A DNA stretch of 64,000 nt from Brevibacterium pigmentatum (GTDB taxonomy: Bacteria; Actinomycetota; Actinomycetes; Actinomycetales; Brevibacteriaceae). Position numbers and translations under genes: made by a program. Where the stretch lies: assembly GCF_011617465.1 (NCBI RefSeq), contig NZ_CP050153.1, forward strand, positions 744,001 through 808,000, in the 5' to 3' direction. The first letter of the stretch is position 1; each line of letters opens with the position of its first letter. Shown in pieces: positions 25,963 to 32,661 of this stretch. The notes under the pieces are model-generated. The model was not told where the DNA came from and did not search any database. It worked only from the letters and a program-made list of their open reading frames with translations.

Positions 25963-26067
25963 CCAATCGAGATCAGGCTGCAGTATCTCGACGGCCGCTC
26001 GTACTGGGAGGTGCTCGACCGCAGGATCGCCGAAGCACTGTACGTGCGCACCAACGCGAGCAACTGA
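25963..26067 (+). pseudogene. possible 3' remnant of an unidentified gene, in a 462-bp gap
   Basis: Directly after lspA a frame without a start codon reads PIEIRLQYLDGRSYWEVLDRR... and stops at 26065-26067. Its composition looks coding, unlike the following sequence, so it may be the C-terminal end of a gene lost by deletion. I do not recognise it. The rest of the gap (26068-26416) is A/T-richer and contains no supported gene; it should hold the dsbA promoter. Confidence 0.3.
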
Positions 26068-26416
26068 GCATCGAGAGTTCCGGCAGGCGGATCAGCATTT
26101 ACAGTGAAGTCAGCCGCGGTCGAATTTACAATCACAATCGTGAGAACGATGCCCTAAGCCTGGATCCAGCCAAGACTGGGCGACCGGTAGTGACTGGATA
26201 TGTCTTTTGGGTTCTGGATAGCATCATGATGCCTTCCGTTCTCCATCGCTGTTCTCAATATTGTGGCTTCCAGACTGGTGCATGAGATTGCAAGGGCGGT
26301 TGTCATTGTCATTGAGCGCAGATCCGTTTACACGAACCGCAGTTTTTCCACCCATCCGATGTGAGTGATGCCAGCATGATGCCATCCTCGAAGACCTACG
26401 TGAAAGTGAGCGACCG

Positions 26417-27067
26417 TTGAGCCGCAGCGTGAAAATCTCGCTAGCAATGATCGGCGTCGCCGCCCTCGTCCTCGCCGGTCTGCTGGTGTTCAATGACGAC
26501 AGCAACGAACCACAATCGGACACCGCACCCACCAGTGCAGACACCGCCGACTTACTGGTCCGCGATGACAGCCCCCGCTTGTCTAAGGGTGGCGAAGCCG
26601 TGTTCGTGGAGTTCCTTGATTTCGAGTGCGAAGGCTGCCTGTCTCTTTACCCGGTCATCGAGGACCTGCGAAAGGAATACGGGGACCGTGTCACATTCGT
26701 CGTGCGTCATATGCCCTTACATAACAACTCCGTCAACGCAGCCCTGGCCGCCGAGGCGGCTGCTGAACAGGGCGAGTTCGAGGCGATGTATCAACGTTTG
26801 TTCGAAACGGTAGACGAATGGGGCCACCAGGAGACATCACAACGCGAGAAGTTCTCTGGTTACGCTAAGGAACTCGGCCTGGACATGGACCAGTTCACCG
26901 CAGCCTATGATGATCCGGCCACTCTCGAGCGCGTTGAGCAGAGCCAGAAGGACGGGCAGGCCCTCGGAGTCACCGGCACGCCAACGTTCTTCCTCGACGG
27001 CGAGAAGCTCCAACCCGAAAGCGTCACTGACCTGGAGGAAGCTTTCGATGCTGCCCTCCAAGACTGA
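26417..27067 (+). CDS. DsbA-like membrane-anchored thiol oxidoreductase
   Basis: 216 residues: an uncleaved-looking signal anchor (7-25), a linker, then a Thioredoxin_4 domain (about 55-214). The active site is FECEGC (Cys71, Cys74) and the cis-proline is in TGTPTFFL. Actinobacterial DsbA proteins of this type introduce disulfides into exported proteins and are re-oxidised by VKOR, which is encoded immediately downstream and overlaps by 20 bp. The TTG at 26417 has a weak GAAAGTGAG upstream; a GTG at 26429 is an alternative. It probably works opposite to the CcdA/TlpA reducing pair on the same island. Confidence 0.85.
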   Translation: MSRSVKISLAMIGVAALVLAGLLVFNDDSNEPQSDTAPTSADTADLLVRDDSPRLSKGGEAVFVEFLDFECEGCLSLYPVIEDLRKEYGDRVTFVVRHMPLHNNSVNAALAAEAAAEQGEFEAMYQRLFETVDEWGHQETSQREKFSGYAKELGLDMDQFTAAYDDPATLERVEQSQKDGQALGVTGTPTFFLDGEKLQPESVTDLEEAFDAALQD

Positions 27068-27674
27068 GACCGGCAACGAGACGGAGACACAAGAAACCCC
27101 GGTCACGTCGTCCCGTGGCCTGGCAGCGTTATTCGTCGTAGGCGGGCTCATCGGGTTGATAGCGGCTGTGGTGTTGCTGGTGGAGAAGATGACACTGGCC
27201 GCCAATCCGGACTATATCCCCAGCTGCAACGCCAACCCAGTTCTCTCCTGTGGCTCGGTAATGGCGACTCCGCAAGCCGCGGCATTTGGTGTTCCCAACC
27301 CGATCATCGGCGTCGCAGGTTTCGCCATCGTCGCGGCTATCGGCGTAGGTCTTTTCGCTGGAGGGCGATACACCGCCTGGTACTGGGCCACCATTCAGAT
27401 CGGTGTCACGTTCGCGGTCATCTTCGTGCACTGGTTGATCTATCAGAGCCTCTACGTCATCGGGGCACTATGTCCCTACTGCATGGCAGTGTGGGCAGTG
27501 ACGATCCCCATCTTTTGGTACACCTCTACCCGAAACCTCAGATCACTGAGCAAGGGACAAAAGTGGATCAACCTGCTCCACGAATACCGTGGAGCGATCC
27601 TGACTGGCTGGTTCCTCCTCATCATCGTTTTGATCGCCAACCGCTTCTGGGACTACTGGTCCACTCTCGTGTGA
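27048..27674 (+). CDS. VKOR-family disulfide-generating membrane protein
   Basis: 208 residues, with a cytosolic N-tail, then a four-helix vitamin K epoxide reductase core. The loop cysteines are Cys60 and Cys68 (SCNANPVLSCGSVM) and the quinone-proximal pair is CPYC (Cys142, Cys145). Bacterial VKOR uses menaquinone to oxidise DsbA. GGAGGA lies 6 nt before the ATG at 27048, inside the dsbA reading frame, so expression is coupled. A fifth hydrophobic segment near the C-terminus (about 183-199) is typical of actinobacterial forms. Confidence 0.9.
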   Translation: MLPSKTETGNETETQETPVTSSRGLAALFVVGGLIGLIAAVVLLVEKMTLAANPDYIPSCNANPVLSCGSVMATPQAAAFGVPNPIIGVAGFAIVAAIGVGLFAGGRYTAWYWATIQIGVTFAVIFVHWLIYQSLYVIGALCPYCMAVWAVTIPIFWYTSTRNLRSLSKGQKWINLLHEYRGAILTGWFLLIIVLIANRFWDYWSTLV

Positions 27675-27787
27675 TCCTCAACGCGATGAGTCGTCACCGC
27701 TCTAGGTAGTCTCGACGACCACGATATGGACCGGAAGAGACTCGCCTATTAATCCTTCTCGACTTGAGCCGCCATCTCAGTCTGTAA

Positions 27788-27817
27788 AACAACCGCCATT
27801 CATCGCTGAAGCTCACA
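27788..27817. repeat. inverted repeat copy B, upstream of the serine recombinase
   Basis: Matches the reverse complement of 20088-20116 (27 of 30 aligned positions). It sits about 115 bp before the recombinase ATG. Confidence 0.7.
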
Positions 27818-27822
27818 ATCTA

Positions 27823-27891
27823 GCGTCTAACGACAGTCGAAATTGGTTTCTTGACACACTGTCCAACCATGTCTAGAGTTCAGTTAGACGC
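27823..27891. promoter_or_regulatory. recombinase promoter inside a res-like dyad region
   Basis: TTGACA (27851-27856), a 17-bp spacer and TAGAGT (27874-27879) make a near-consensus promoter. GCGTCTAAC (27823-27831) and GTTAGACGC (27883-27891) form outer arms, and GTCTA-N9-TAGAC (27871-27889) covers the -10. This layout is usual where a resolvase binds its own promoter and recombination site. Confidence 0.55.
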
Positions 27892-27931
27892 AGACGGCAG
27901 GAGGTCGTCGCTCAAAACAAAGGGAATCAAA

Positions 27932-28498
27932 ATGACCAAGGGCCAGACACTCGCCTACGTTCGTGTTTCGACGGCAGAGCAGAACGAAGCACGGCAGCTC
28001 GAAGCGCTCGCCGCCGCCGGAGACCACGACAAACTCTACGTCGAGAAAGTCTCAGCCAAAGATCGCGACCGCCCCCAGCTCAAAGCCATGATGGATCACG
28101 CACGCGAAGGCGACGTTGTTCGTGTGAAGTCGATTGACCGGCTCGCACGTTCGACGCGAGACCTGCTCGCTATCGTCCAAGAACTCAACGACAAAGGCGT
28201 GAGCGTCGAATTCCTCGACACTCCCGAAATGAACATTAACTCAGCCCAGGGGAAGTTCATGCTCGCGGTTATGGGTGCGTTCGCAGAACTCGAACGCGAA
28301 ACTATCAAGGAAAGGCAGGCCGAAGGGATCGCCGCCGCGAAAGCACGCGGAGCATACGCCCACCGCCCAAAGAAGCTCACGGATGAACAGGTCGCGGAAG
28401 CCGCTCAGATGCGGCAGGACGGCGTTAGTGTCGCCGACCTCGCCCGAGGCCTCGGTGTTAGCCGACAGACGCTCTACACCGCCCTCAAGAGCGCATGA
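27932..28498 (+). CDS. serine recombinase (resolvase/invertase family)
   Basis: 188 residues from the ATG at 27932 (AAAGGGA before it). The catalytic domain begins LAYVRVSTAEQN with Ser13 as nucleophile and Arg11; VVRVKSIDRLARSTRDLL carries further active-site arginines, followed by the long E-helix (MLAVMGAFAELERETIKERQ). A C-terminal HTH_7 (VADLARGLGVSRQTLYTAL) completes the TnpR/Pin/Hin-sized architecture. Whether it resolves cointegrates or inverts DNA cannot be told from the protein. Inverted repeats at 20.1 and 27.8 kb make inversion worth testing. A strong hairpin follows the stop. Confidence 0.88.
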   Translation: MTKGQTLAYVRVSTAEQNEARQLEALAAAGDHDKLYVEKVSAKDRDRPQLKAMMDHAREGDVVRVKSIDRLARSTRDLLAIVQELNDKGVSVEFLDTPEMNINSAQGKFMLAVMGAFAELERETIKERQAEGIAAAKARGAYAHRPKKLTDEQVAEAAQMRQDGVSVADLARGLGVSRQTLYTALKSA

Positions 28499-28516
28499 GG
28501 TGTATCTTCGCCGACC

Positions 28517-28542
28517 CGGCCCCGGCAATGAAGCCGGGGCCG
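28517..28542 (+). terminator. terminator after the serine recombinase
   Basis: CGGCCCCGGC, loop AATGAA, GCCGGGGCCG: a perfect 10-bp stem 19 nt after the stop, followed by TTGTTGAAT. Confidence 0.75.
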
Positions 28543-28568
28543 TTGTTGAATCTAGATTGAGTCAGGTT

Positions 28569-28703
28569 TCAGTCAGAGACAGTGGCGTAGATGCGTCCGC
28601 ACTTCACGCACGTCCAAACGCGCTCACCAACTAGGCTCTGCTCTCGCGGACGGATCAGCTTCACCGATCCTCCACACTTACATATATTTGGGACTTCAGT
28701 CAC
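28569..28703 (-). CDS. 44-residue zinc ribbon protein
   Basis: A small gene on the minus strand starting with GTG at 28703 and ending at 28569-28571. GGAGGTGAG lies just upstream. The product carries two paired-cysteine knuckles, CKCGG near residue 8 and CVKCGR near residue 32, the classic zinc-ribbon spacing, with a basic stretch (KLIRPRE) between them. Such tiny ribbons are frequent in actinobacterial phages and integrative elements. Function unknown: a DNA-binding cofactor, an excisionase-like helper or a transcription modulator are all possible. It lies between the recombinase terminator and the integrase arm sites. Confidence 0.65.
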   Translation of the reverse strand: MTEVPNICKCGGSVKLIRPREQSLVGERVWTCVKCGRIYATVSD

Positions 28704-28838
28704 TCTCGCTCACCTCCTCGTGGTTGTGCTCTGCAATCTATGGCGAGGTACGGGAAATTTGCCAGGGTCAACACGCTGGCCGTAGAGAAGGGATCGGAGT
28801 TGCTGCCCTGCGAAGCGTCGCGCCCCGGCCCGGAGGCG

Positions 28839-28895
28839 CATCCAAAAACATCCAAAAAACATCCACGAGTTTGAGCAAGAGACTCGAAGCATCCA
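28839..28895. repeat. integrase arm-type sites, right end
   Basis: Four direct CATCCA copies at 28839, 28849, 28860 and 28890, spaced 10, 11 and 30 bp, i.e. on one face of the helix. Three are joined by A-tracts that favour bending. The left end of the element has two copies in the same context. Confidence 0.65.
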
Positions 28896-28934
28896 CGCGC
28901 ACAAACCAGCAGCGGTGTCAAATGCAAAAGCGAA

Positions 28935-28977
28935 AAGGCCCCGCTTCCCCAGTGTTTAACTGGGAAGGCGAGGCCTT
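28935..28977 (-). terminator. tRNA-Phe terminator supplied by the element
   Basis: An imperfect hairpin (AAGGCCCCGCTTCCCCAGT against ACTGGGAAGGCGAGGCCTT) with a GTTTA loop lies just after the 3' end of tRNA-Phe. On the minus strand it is followed by a T-rich tract. It resembles the hairpin at 15762-15802 in core sequence. Confidence 0.75.
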
Positions 28978-28983
28978 CGTGTT

Positions 28984-29027
28984 GTGGCTCCGACCGGCGT
29001 CGATCCGGTGACCTTTCGATTTTCAGT
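28984..29027. repeat. proximal attachment site within tRNA-Phe
   Basis: The 44-bp copy that completes the intact tRNA-Phe; identical to 15809-15852. Strand exchange probably occurs near the anticodon loop, where the identity ends. Confidence 0.9.
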
Positions 29028-29057
29028 CGAACGCTCTACCAACTGAGCTACAGAGCC
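28985..29057 (-). tRNA. tRNA-Phe (GAA)
   Basis: 73 nt with a 7-bp acceptor stem (GGCTCTG with CGGAGCC, one G-U pair), discriminator A, D-loop AGCTCAGTTGGTAGAGC, anticodon loop CTGAAAA and T-loop GGATCGACGCC. CCA is not encoded. Its 3' half is shared with the att duplicate, so the present gene is a hybrid of chromosomal 5' and element-supplied 3' sequence. Confidence 0.95.
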
Positions 29058-29064
29058 GAGCCCC

Positions 29065-29084
29065 CGACATACATAAGTATGTCG
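29065..29084. other. dyad upstream of tRNA-Phe
   Basis: CGACATAC-ATAA-GTATGTCG, a perfect 8-bp dyad 7 bp before the tRNA-Phe 5' end. Its A/T-rich centre could be part of the tRNA-Phe promoter or a processing hairpin. Confidence 0.4.
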
Positions 29085-29093
29085 AGAGAAACA

Positions 29094-29117
29094 AAGGCTC
29101 TTCCGAAGAAGAGCCTT
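29094..29117 (-). terminator. terminator after tRNA-Asp
   Basis: AAGGCTCTTC, tetraloop, GAAGAGCCTT with a TTTGTTTC tail on the minus strand. It ends the Glu-Asp transcript, implying that tRNA-Phe has its own promoter. Confidence 0.7.
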
Positions 29118-29125
29118 ATGCTCCG

Positions 29126-29199
29126 CGACCCTGACGGGACTCGAACCCGCGACCTCCGCCGTGACAGGGCGGCGCGCTAACCAACTGCGCCACAGGGCC
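29126..29199 (-). tRNA. tRNA-Asp (GTC)
   Basis: 74 nt; acceptor GGCCCTG with CAGGGTC, D-loop GCGCAGTTGGTTAGCGC, anticodon loop CTGTCAC and T-loop GGGTTCGAGTCCC, discriminator G. No encoded CCA. Confidence 0.95.
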
Positions 29200-29236
29200 T
29201 TGCTGTTGTGATGGAAGACCTTACGATCTTACACCG

Positions 29237-29309
<73 letters not shown>

Positions 29310-29347
29310 CCAGGTTGTCCTCGGATTCCCCGTGGGCAACGACGTTA

Positions 29348-29377
29348 AGCTTATCCCACCCGATTCGCGGAATGCAA
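29348..29377 (-). promoter_or_regulatory. promoter of the tRNA-Glu/Asp transcript
   Basis: On the minus strand TTGCAT (29377-29372) and TAAGCT (29353-29348) are 18 bp apart and lie about 39 bp before tRNA-Glu. Confidence 0.6.
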
Positions 29378-29464
29378 AACGAAACAGAGTGTCCTCGGTC
29401 ACACGCCGAAAACGGTGGTTTCGGACGCTCCGCAGGGCCGCCTCGGCGAGGGGATCGAAGTCGC

Positions 29465-29470
29465 TAGAGT
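29465..29470 (+). promoter_or_regulatory. -10 element of the metallopeptidase gene
   Basis: TAGAGT is 7 nt before the ATG at 29478. The intervening GGGAGGC could be a ribosome binding site, but it is too close for an efficient leadered start. Confidence 0.45.
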
Positions 29471-29477
29471 GGGAGGC

Positions 29478-29825
29478 ATGGAGGCCCTGAGTGATGAGGA
29501 GTTCGACGCGATCCTCGGCGAAGCCCTGGATCTGCTGCCTGCCGGGGTGACCGAACAGCTGGACAATGTCGCACTGTTCGTCGAGGACCGGCCGGAGAAC
29601 GGTGATCGACACCTGCTCGGCCTCTATGACGGCACGCCGATCGGGGAGCGGGGGATCGCGGGGTTCGAGATGCCCGACAATATCTTCATCTATCGTGACA
29701 ACCTCATCGACTTCGCCGAGGACAGGGACCACCTGCGCGAGGAGATCGTCATCACCATCGTCCACGAGATCGCGCATTTCTATGGTCTCGACGACGACCG
29801 GCTCCACGAGCTCGGTTGGGGCTGA
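29478..29825 (+). CDS. minimal zincin-like metallopeptidase (DUF1025 type)
   Basis: 115 residues. The active-site helix is VHEIAHFYGLDDDRLHELGWG near the C-terminus: HExxH plus a downstream Asp and His-Glu, the pattern of the small MtfA-unrelated zincin family found throughout actinobacteria. The preceding part is acidic (DEEFDAILGEALDLLPAG). No signal peptide, so it is cytosolic; the substrate is unknown. It lies directly beyond the tRNA cluster and is the first normal chromosomal gene after the island. Confidence 0.8.
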   Translation: MEALSDEEFDAILGEALDLLPAGVTEQLDNVALFVEDRPENGDRHLLGLYDGTPIGERGIAGFEMPDNIFIYRDNLIDFAEDRDHLREEIVITIVHEIAHFYGLDDDRLHELGWG

Positions 29826-30033
29826 GCGCCCCCCGTCAGAACCGGTCAGCGGGCCTACCGGCGAGTCACTTGAGGTCATGGGAATTGGCGTCCGCGAGCC
29901 TACTTCGCCTATTGTGGGCGGGTACCTATCAGCACCGATACAACATTCCGTCCGTATCGACGCGGGGACACGAAGTCGTGAACACTGCGCCTTCGAGCCC
30001 CGCCGACCTGCGGGCAGGAGGCACTACCCCCTT

Positions 30034-30534
30034 ATGACAGTTGCATCCAAGACTTCCAGCGCGGCGACCCCGGCCGTGCGAGTGCTCAACCTGGCAGGCA
30101 TCGACTACAGCCTGCGCAGCTTCGAACACGATCCCGCCACTCGGCGCTACGGCTCGGAGGCCGCCGACAAGCTCGGCGTCAGCTCCGATCAGGTGTTCAA
30201 GACCCTGATGATCCAGGTCGACGGCACACCCGTGACCGCGCTCGTTCCCGTCTCCGGTCAGCTCGACCTCAAGGCTCTGGCCTCCGCACGCGGAGCGAAG
30301 AAGGCCCAGCTGTCGGGTGTGGCCGAGACCGAACGCCGCACCGGCTACCCCGTCGGGGGAGTCTCGCCGTTCGGGCAGCGCCATGCCGTGCCGGTCGTCG
30401 TCGACCGCACCGCGCTCGATCACTCCGCCGTGTTCGTCTCGGCGGGCCGTCGCGGTCTCGAGATCGAGATCCGCCCCGAGGATCTCGTCATGCTCACGAA
30501 CGCGCAGGTCGCGAAGATCGCCGCGCTCGACTGA
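30034..30534 (+). CDS. ybaK: YbaK/EbsC-type aminoacyl-tRNA deacylase
   Basis: A 166-residue YbaK-domain protein that should hydrolyse mischarged Cys-tRNA(Pro). VFKTLMIQVDG with the catalytic Lys, VSGQLDLKALA, the Gly-rich GGVSPFGQR loop and the final GLEIEIRPEDLV are family features. The ATG at 30034 follows CAGGAGG. It is convergent with the YigZ gene; their stop codons abut with no spacer. The 208 bp upstream (29826-30033) contain no gene. Confidence 0.9.
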   Translation: MTVASKTSSAATPAVRVLNLAGIDYSLRSFEHDPATRRYGSEAADKLGVSSDQVFKTLMIQVDGTPVTALVPVSGQLDLKALASARGAKKAQLSGVAETERRTGYPVGGVSPFGQRHAVPVVVDRTALDHSAVFVSAGRRGLEIEIRPEDLVMLTNAQVAKIAALD

Positions 30535-31146
30535 TCACACCCACTCGACCTCACCGACCTCGGGCTCTGCCCGACCGGCGGTGAGGTCGGCGTACATCGC
30601 CACGGCATCGGCCACCTCGGCGAGGGGAACCAGGACGTCGAGTCCGACCTCACCGCCGTACTCGGCCCGCGTCGTCCAGCCCCGATTCCCGGCCGCCCGC
30701 TCCAGGGCGTTGGCTTGGGCATAGTCGACGGCTGCTGACACCGGGACGCGTTCACGACGGGTGACGATCCGGGCCTTATCGACCGCCGCCGAGGTGGCCT
30801 GACCGTAAGCGCGCACGAGTCCTCCAGCGCCCAGCAGGGTGCCGCCGAAGTACCGAGTGACGACGGCGACGACGAAGGTCAGATCGTGGCCGGTGACGAC
30901 ATCGAGGATCGGAGCGCCCGCCGTGCCGGCCGGTTCCCCGTCATCGCTGAAGCGCTGAGTGCGCGAATCCACATCGAGGACGAACGCCGAACAATGGTGG
31001 CGGGCCTTCGGATGCTCGGCGCGTGCCTCGGCGATGACGGCCCTGGCCTCGGCCTCATCGGCGGCGGGGGAGAGGCGGGTGAGGAAGCGGGATCTCTTGA
31101 TCTCGATCTCGGCCTCGACGGGGCTGACGATGGTCCGGTAAGACAT
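30535..31146 (-). CDS. yigZ: YigZ/IMPACT family protein (UPF0029)
   Basis: About 203 residues. The IMPACT N-terminal domain is evident from EIEIKRSRFLTRLSP, HHCSAFVLD, FSDDGEPAGTAGAPIL and RYFGGTLLGAGGLVRAYG. A shorter C-terminal domain (DUF1949-like) follows. Proteins of this family bind ribosomes or RNA; a precise role is not established. I choose the ATG at 31146 because TACAGT lies 7 nt upstream, which would place the GTG nine bases earlier upstream of transcription. Confidence 0.85.
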   Translation of the reverse strand: MSYRTIVSPVEAEIEIKRSRFLTRLSPAADEAEARAVIAEARAEHPKARHHCSAFVLDVDSRTQRFSDDGEPAGTAGAPILDVVTGHDLTFVVAVVTRYFGGTLLGAGGLVRAYGQATSAAVDKARIVTRRERVPVSAAVDYAQANALERAAGNRGWTTRAEYGGEVGLDVLVPLAEVADAVAMYADLTAGRAEPEVGEVEWV

Positions 31147-31153
31147 GCTCGTC

Positions 31154-31159
31154 ACTGTA
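31154..31159 (-). promoter_or_regulatory. -10 element, probable leaderless yigZ start
   Basis: TACAGT on the minus strand is 7 nt before the ATG at 31146 and decides between two in-frame starts. Confidence 0.5.
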
Positions 31160-31234
31160 GTCGAATGTGTTCTACGATGACCCCACGGGCGCGGATTCCG
31201 CGCTCATCCCCGGTACTTCAGTGAAAGGGTGACA

Positions 31235-32599
31235 ATGGTGCACCAACTCGGCGAGGCCGACCTCGCAGCGCTCAAAGACGAATCCGCCCGAGCCCGGGAG
31301 CTCGACCGCGCGCACGTCTTCCATTCATGGTCGGCACAGCGACTCATCGACCCGCCGACCGTTGCCCGCGCACAGGGATCGACGGTCATCGACGGTGAGG
31401 GGCAGGAGTTCCTCGACTTCTCCTCGCAGCTGGTGAACACGAACATCGGCCACCAGCATCCGGCCGTCGTGCAGGCGATCAAGGACCAAGCCGATGTGCT
31501 GTGCACGATCAGCCCGGCCACCGTCAACGCCGCCCGGTCCGAAGCGGCTCGCCTCATCACCGAACGGACACCGGCCGGGCTCCACCACGTGTTCTTCACC
31601 AACGGCGGAGCGGACGCGAACGAACACGCCATCCGCATGGCGCGGCTGCACACCGGGCGAACGAAGGTGCTCTCGCGCTACCGGTCCTACCACGGCGGAA
31701 CCCAGACGGCCGTCAACGTCACCGGTGACCCGCGCCGGTGGGAGAACGAGACCGGGGATTCCGGCGTCGTCCACTTCTTCGGACCCTTCCTCTACCGCTC
31801 GGAGTTCCACTCCGCCACCGAGGCGGAAGAGACCGAACGCGCCCTGCAGCACCTGCGCCGGACCATCGAACTCGAGGGACCGGCGACGATCGCGGCGATC
31901 ATCCTCGAATCCATTCCCGGCACCGCCGGCATCATGGTGCCCTCTGCTGAGTACATGCAGGGTGTGCGGGCGCTGTGCGACGAGTTCGGGATCGTGCTCA
32001 TCGCCGACGAGGTGATGGCAGGATTCGGACGGTCGGGCAAGTGGTTCGCCTTCGAGCACTTCGACATCGTGCCCGACCTCATCACCTTCGCCAAGGGAGT
32101 GAACTCCGGATACGTGCCGCTGGGCGGAGTCGTCATCAATGACGCGATCTTCGAGACCTTCGCCGAACGCGTCTACCCCGGCGGTCTGACCTACTCCGGG
32201 CACCCGCTGGCCTGCGCGGCCGCGGTCGCGACGATCAACGCGATGGCCGACGAGGGCATGATCGAACACGCCGCCCATATCGGAGAGACGATCATCGGCC
32301 CCCGTCTGCGGCAGATTGCGGAGAATTCGAAGCACGTCGGCGAGGTCCGCGGCACCGGAGCGTTCTGGGCGATCGAACTCGTCTGGGACAAGGAATCCAA
32401 GGACCCGCTGGCGCCCTACGGCGGCGGCTCACCTGAGGTCGCCTCGGTGGTGGCGGCGCTGAAGGAACACGGTGTCATCCCGTTCAACAACTACCACCGG
32501 CTGCACGTGGTCCCGCCGATCAACATCAGCGAAGAGGACCTCGAGCGCGGACTCGGAGTCTTCGAGAAGGTCCTCACCGACTTAGACTTCCCCCGCTAG
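31235..32599 (+). CDS. class III (omega) aminotransferase
   Basis: A 454-residue PLP enzyme of the ornithine/GABA/omega-amino acid transaminase group. The N-terminal FLDFSSQLVNTNIGHQHP, the PLP phosphate loop (FFTNGGADANEHAIRMAR), ADEVMAGFGRSG with the PLP-ring Asp, and Lys287 in TFAKGVNSGYVPLGG for the Schiff base are all in place. It resembles taurine/beta-alanine:pyruvate aminotransferases. Its neighbours (amidohydrolase, ThDP enzyme, amino acid decarboxylase) suggest amine or amino acid catabolism, but no pathway can be assembled. AAAGGG precedes the ATG; a GTG six bases earlier is possible. Confidence 0.88.
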   Translation: MVHQLGEADLAALKDESARARELDRAHVFHSWSAQRLIDPPTVARAQGSTVIDGEGQEFLDFSSQLVNTNIGHQHPAVVQAIKDQADVLCTISPATVNAARSEAARLITERTPAGLHHVFFTNGGADANEHAIRMARLHTGRTKVLSRYRSYHGGTQTAVNVTGDPRRWENETGDSGVVHFFGPFLYRSEFHSATEAEETERALQHLRRTIELEGPATIAAIILESIPGTAGIMVPSAEYMQGVRALCDEFGIVLIADEVMAGFGRSGKWFAFEHFDIVPDLITFAKGVNSGYVPLGGVVINDAIFETFAERVYPGGLTYSGHPLACAAAVATINAMADEGMIEHAAHIGETIIGPRLRQIAENSKHVGEVRGTGAFWAIELVWDKESKDPLAPYGGGSPEVASVVAALKEHGVIPFNNYHRLHVVPPINISEEDLERGLGVFEKVLTDLDFPR

Positions 32600-32602
32600 G
32601 AA

Positions 32603-32658
32603 CTACCTGACGGCGGCTCAGCAACCTCGCGCGAGGTTGTTGAGCCGCCGTCAGGTAG
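32603..32658. terminator. very long perfect hairpin between convergent genes
   Basis: Arms 32603-32630 and 32631-32658 are complementary at 27 of 28 positions with no spacer; the tip is CTCGCGCGAG. It begins 4 nt after the aminotransferase stop and ends 4 nt before the stop of the opposite gene, so it serves both as a terminator. Confidence 0.85.
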
Positions 32659-32661
32659 CAA

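Larger units (their letters stand above)
15809..29027. mobile_element. integrative element in tRNA-Phe, about 13.2 kb, metal and thiol-redox cargo
   Basis: The element is bounded by two identical 44-bp copies of the 3' part of tRNA-Phe (15809-15852 and 28984-29027). A tyrosine integrase lies 90 bp inside the left copy and CATCCA repeats, probable integrase arm sites, lie inside both ends. Cargo includes an HNH protein, a VOC protein, CcdA/TlpA, CmtR with a P1B ATPase, a CadD-type transporter and LspA, DsbA/VKOR, a serine recombinase and a small zinc ribbon. No phage structural, replication or conjugation genes are seen, so it is a genomic island or mobilisable remnant rather than a prophage or ICE. 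Local base composition falls in several stretches (18.5-19.1, 20.6-20.8, 26.1-26.4 kb). Confidence 0.9.

Noticed and set aside
15809..29027. Prophage or conjugative element
   Set aside because: Integrase and HNH protein are present, but no terminase, capsid, tail, portal, replication, relaxase or type IV secretion gene.
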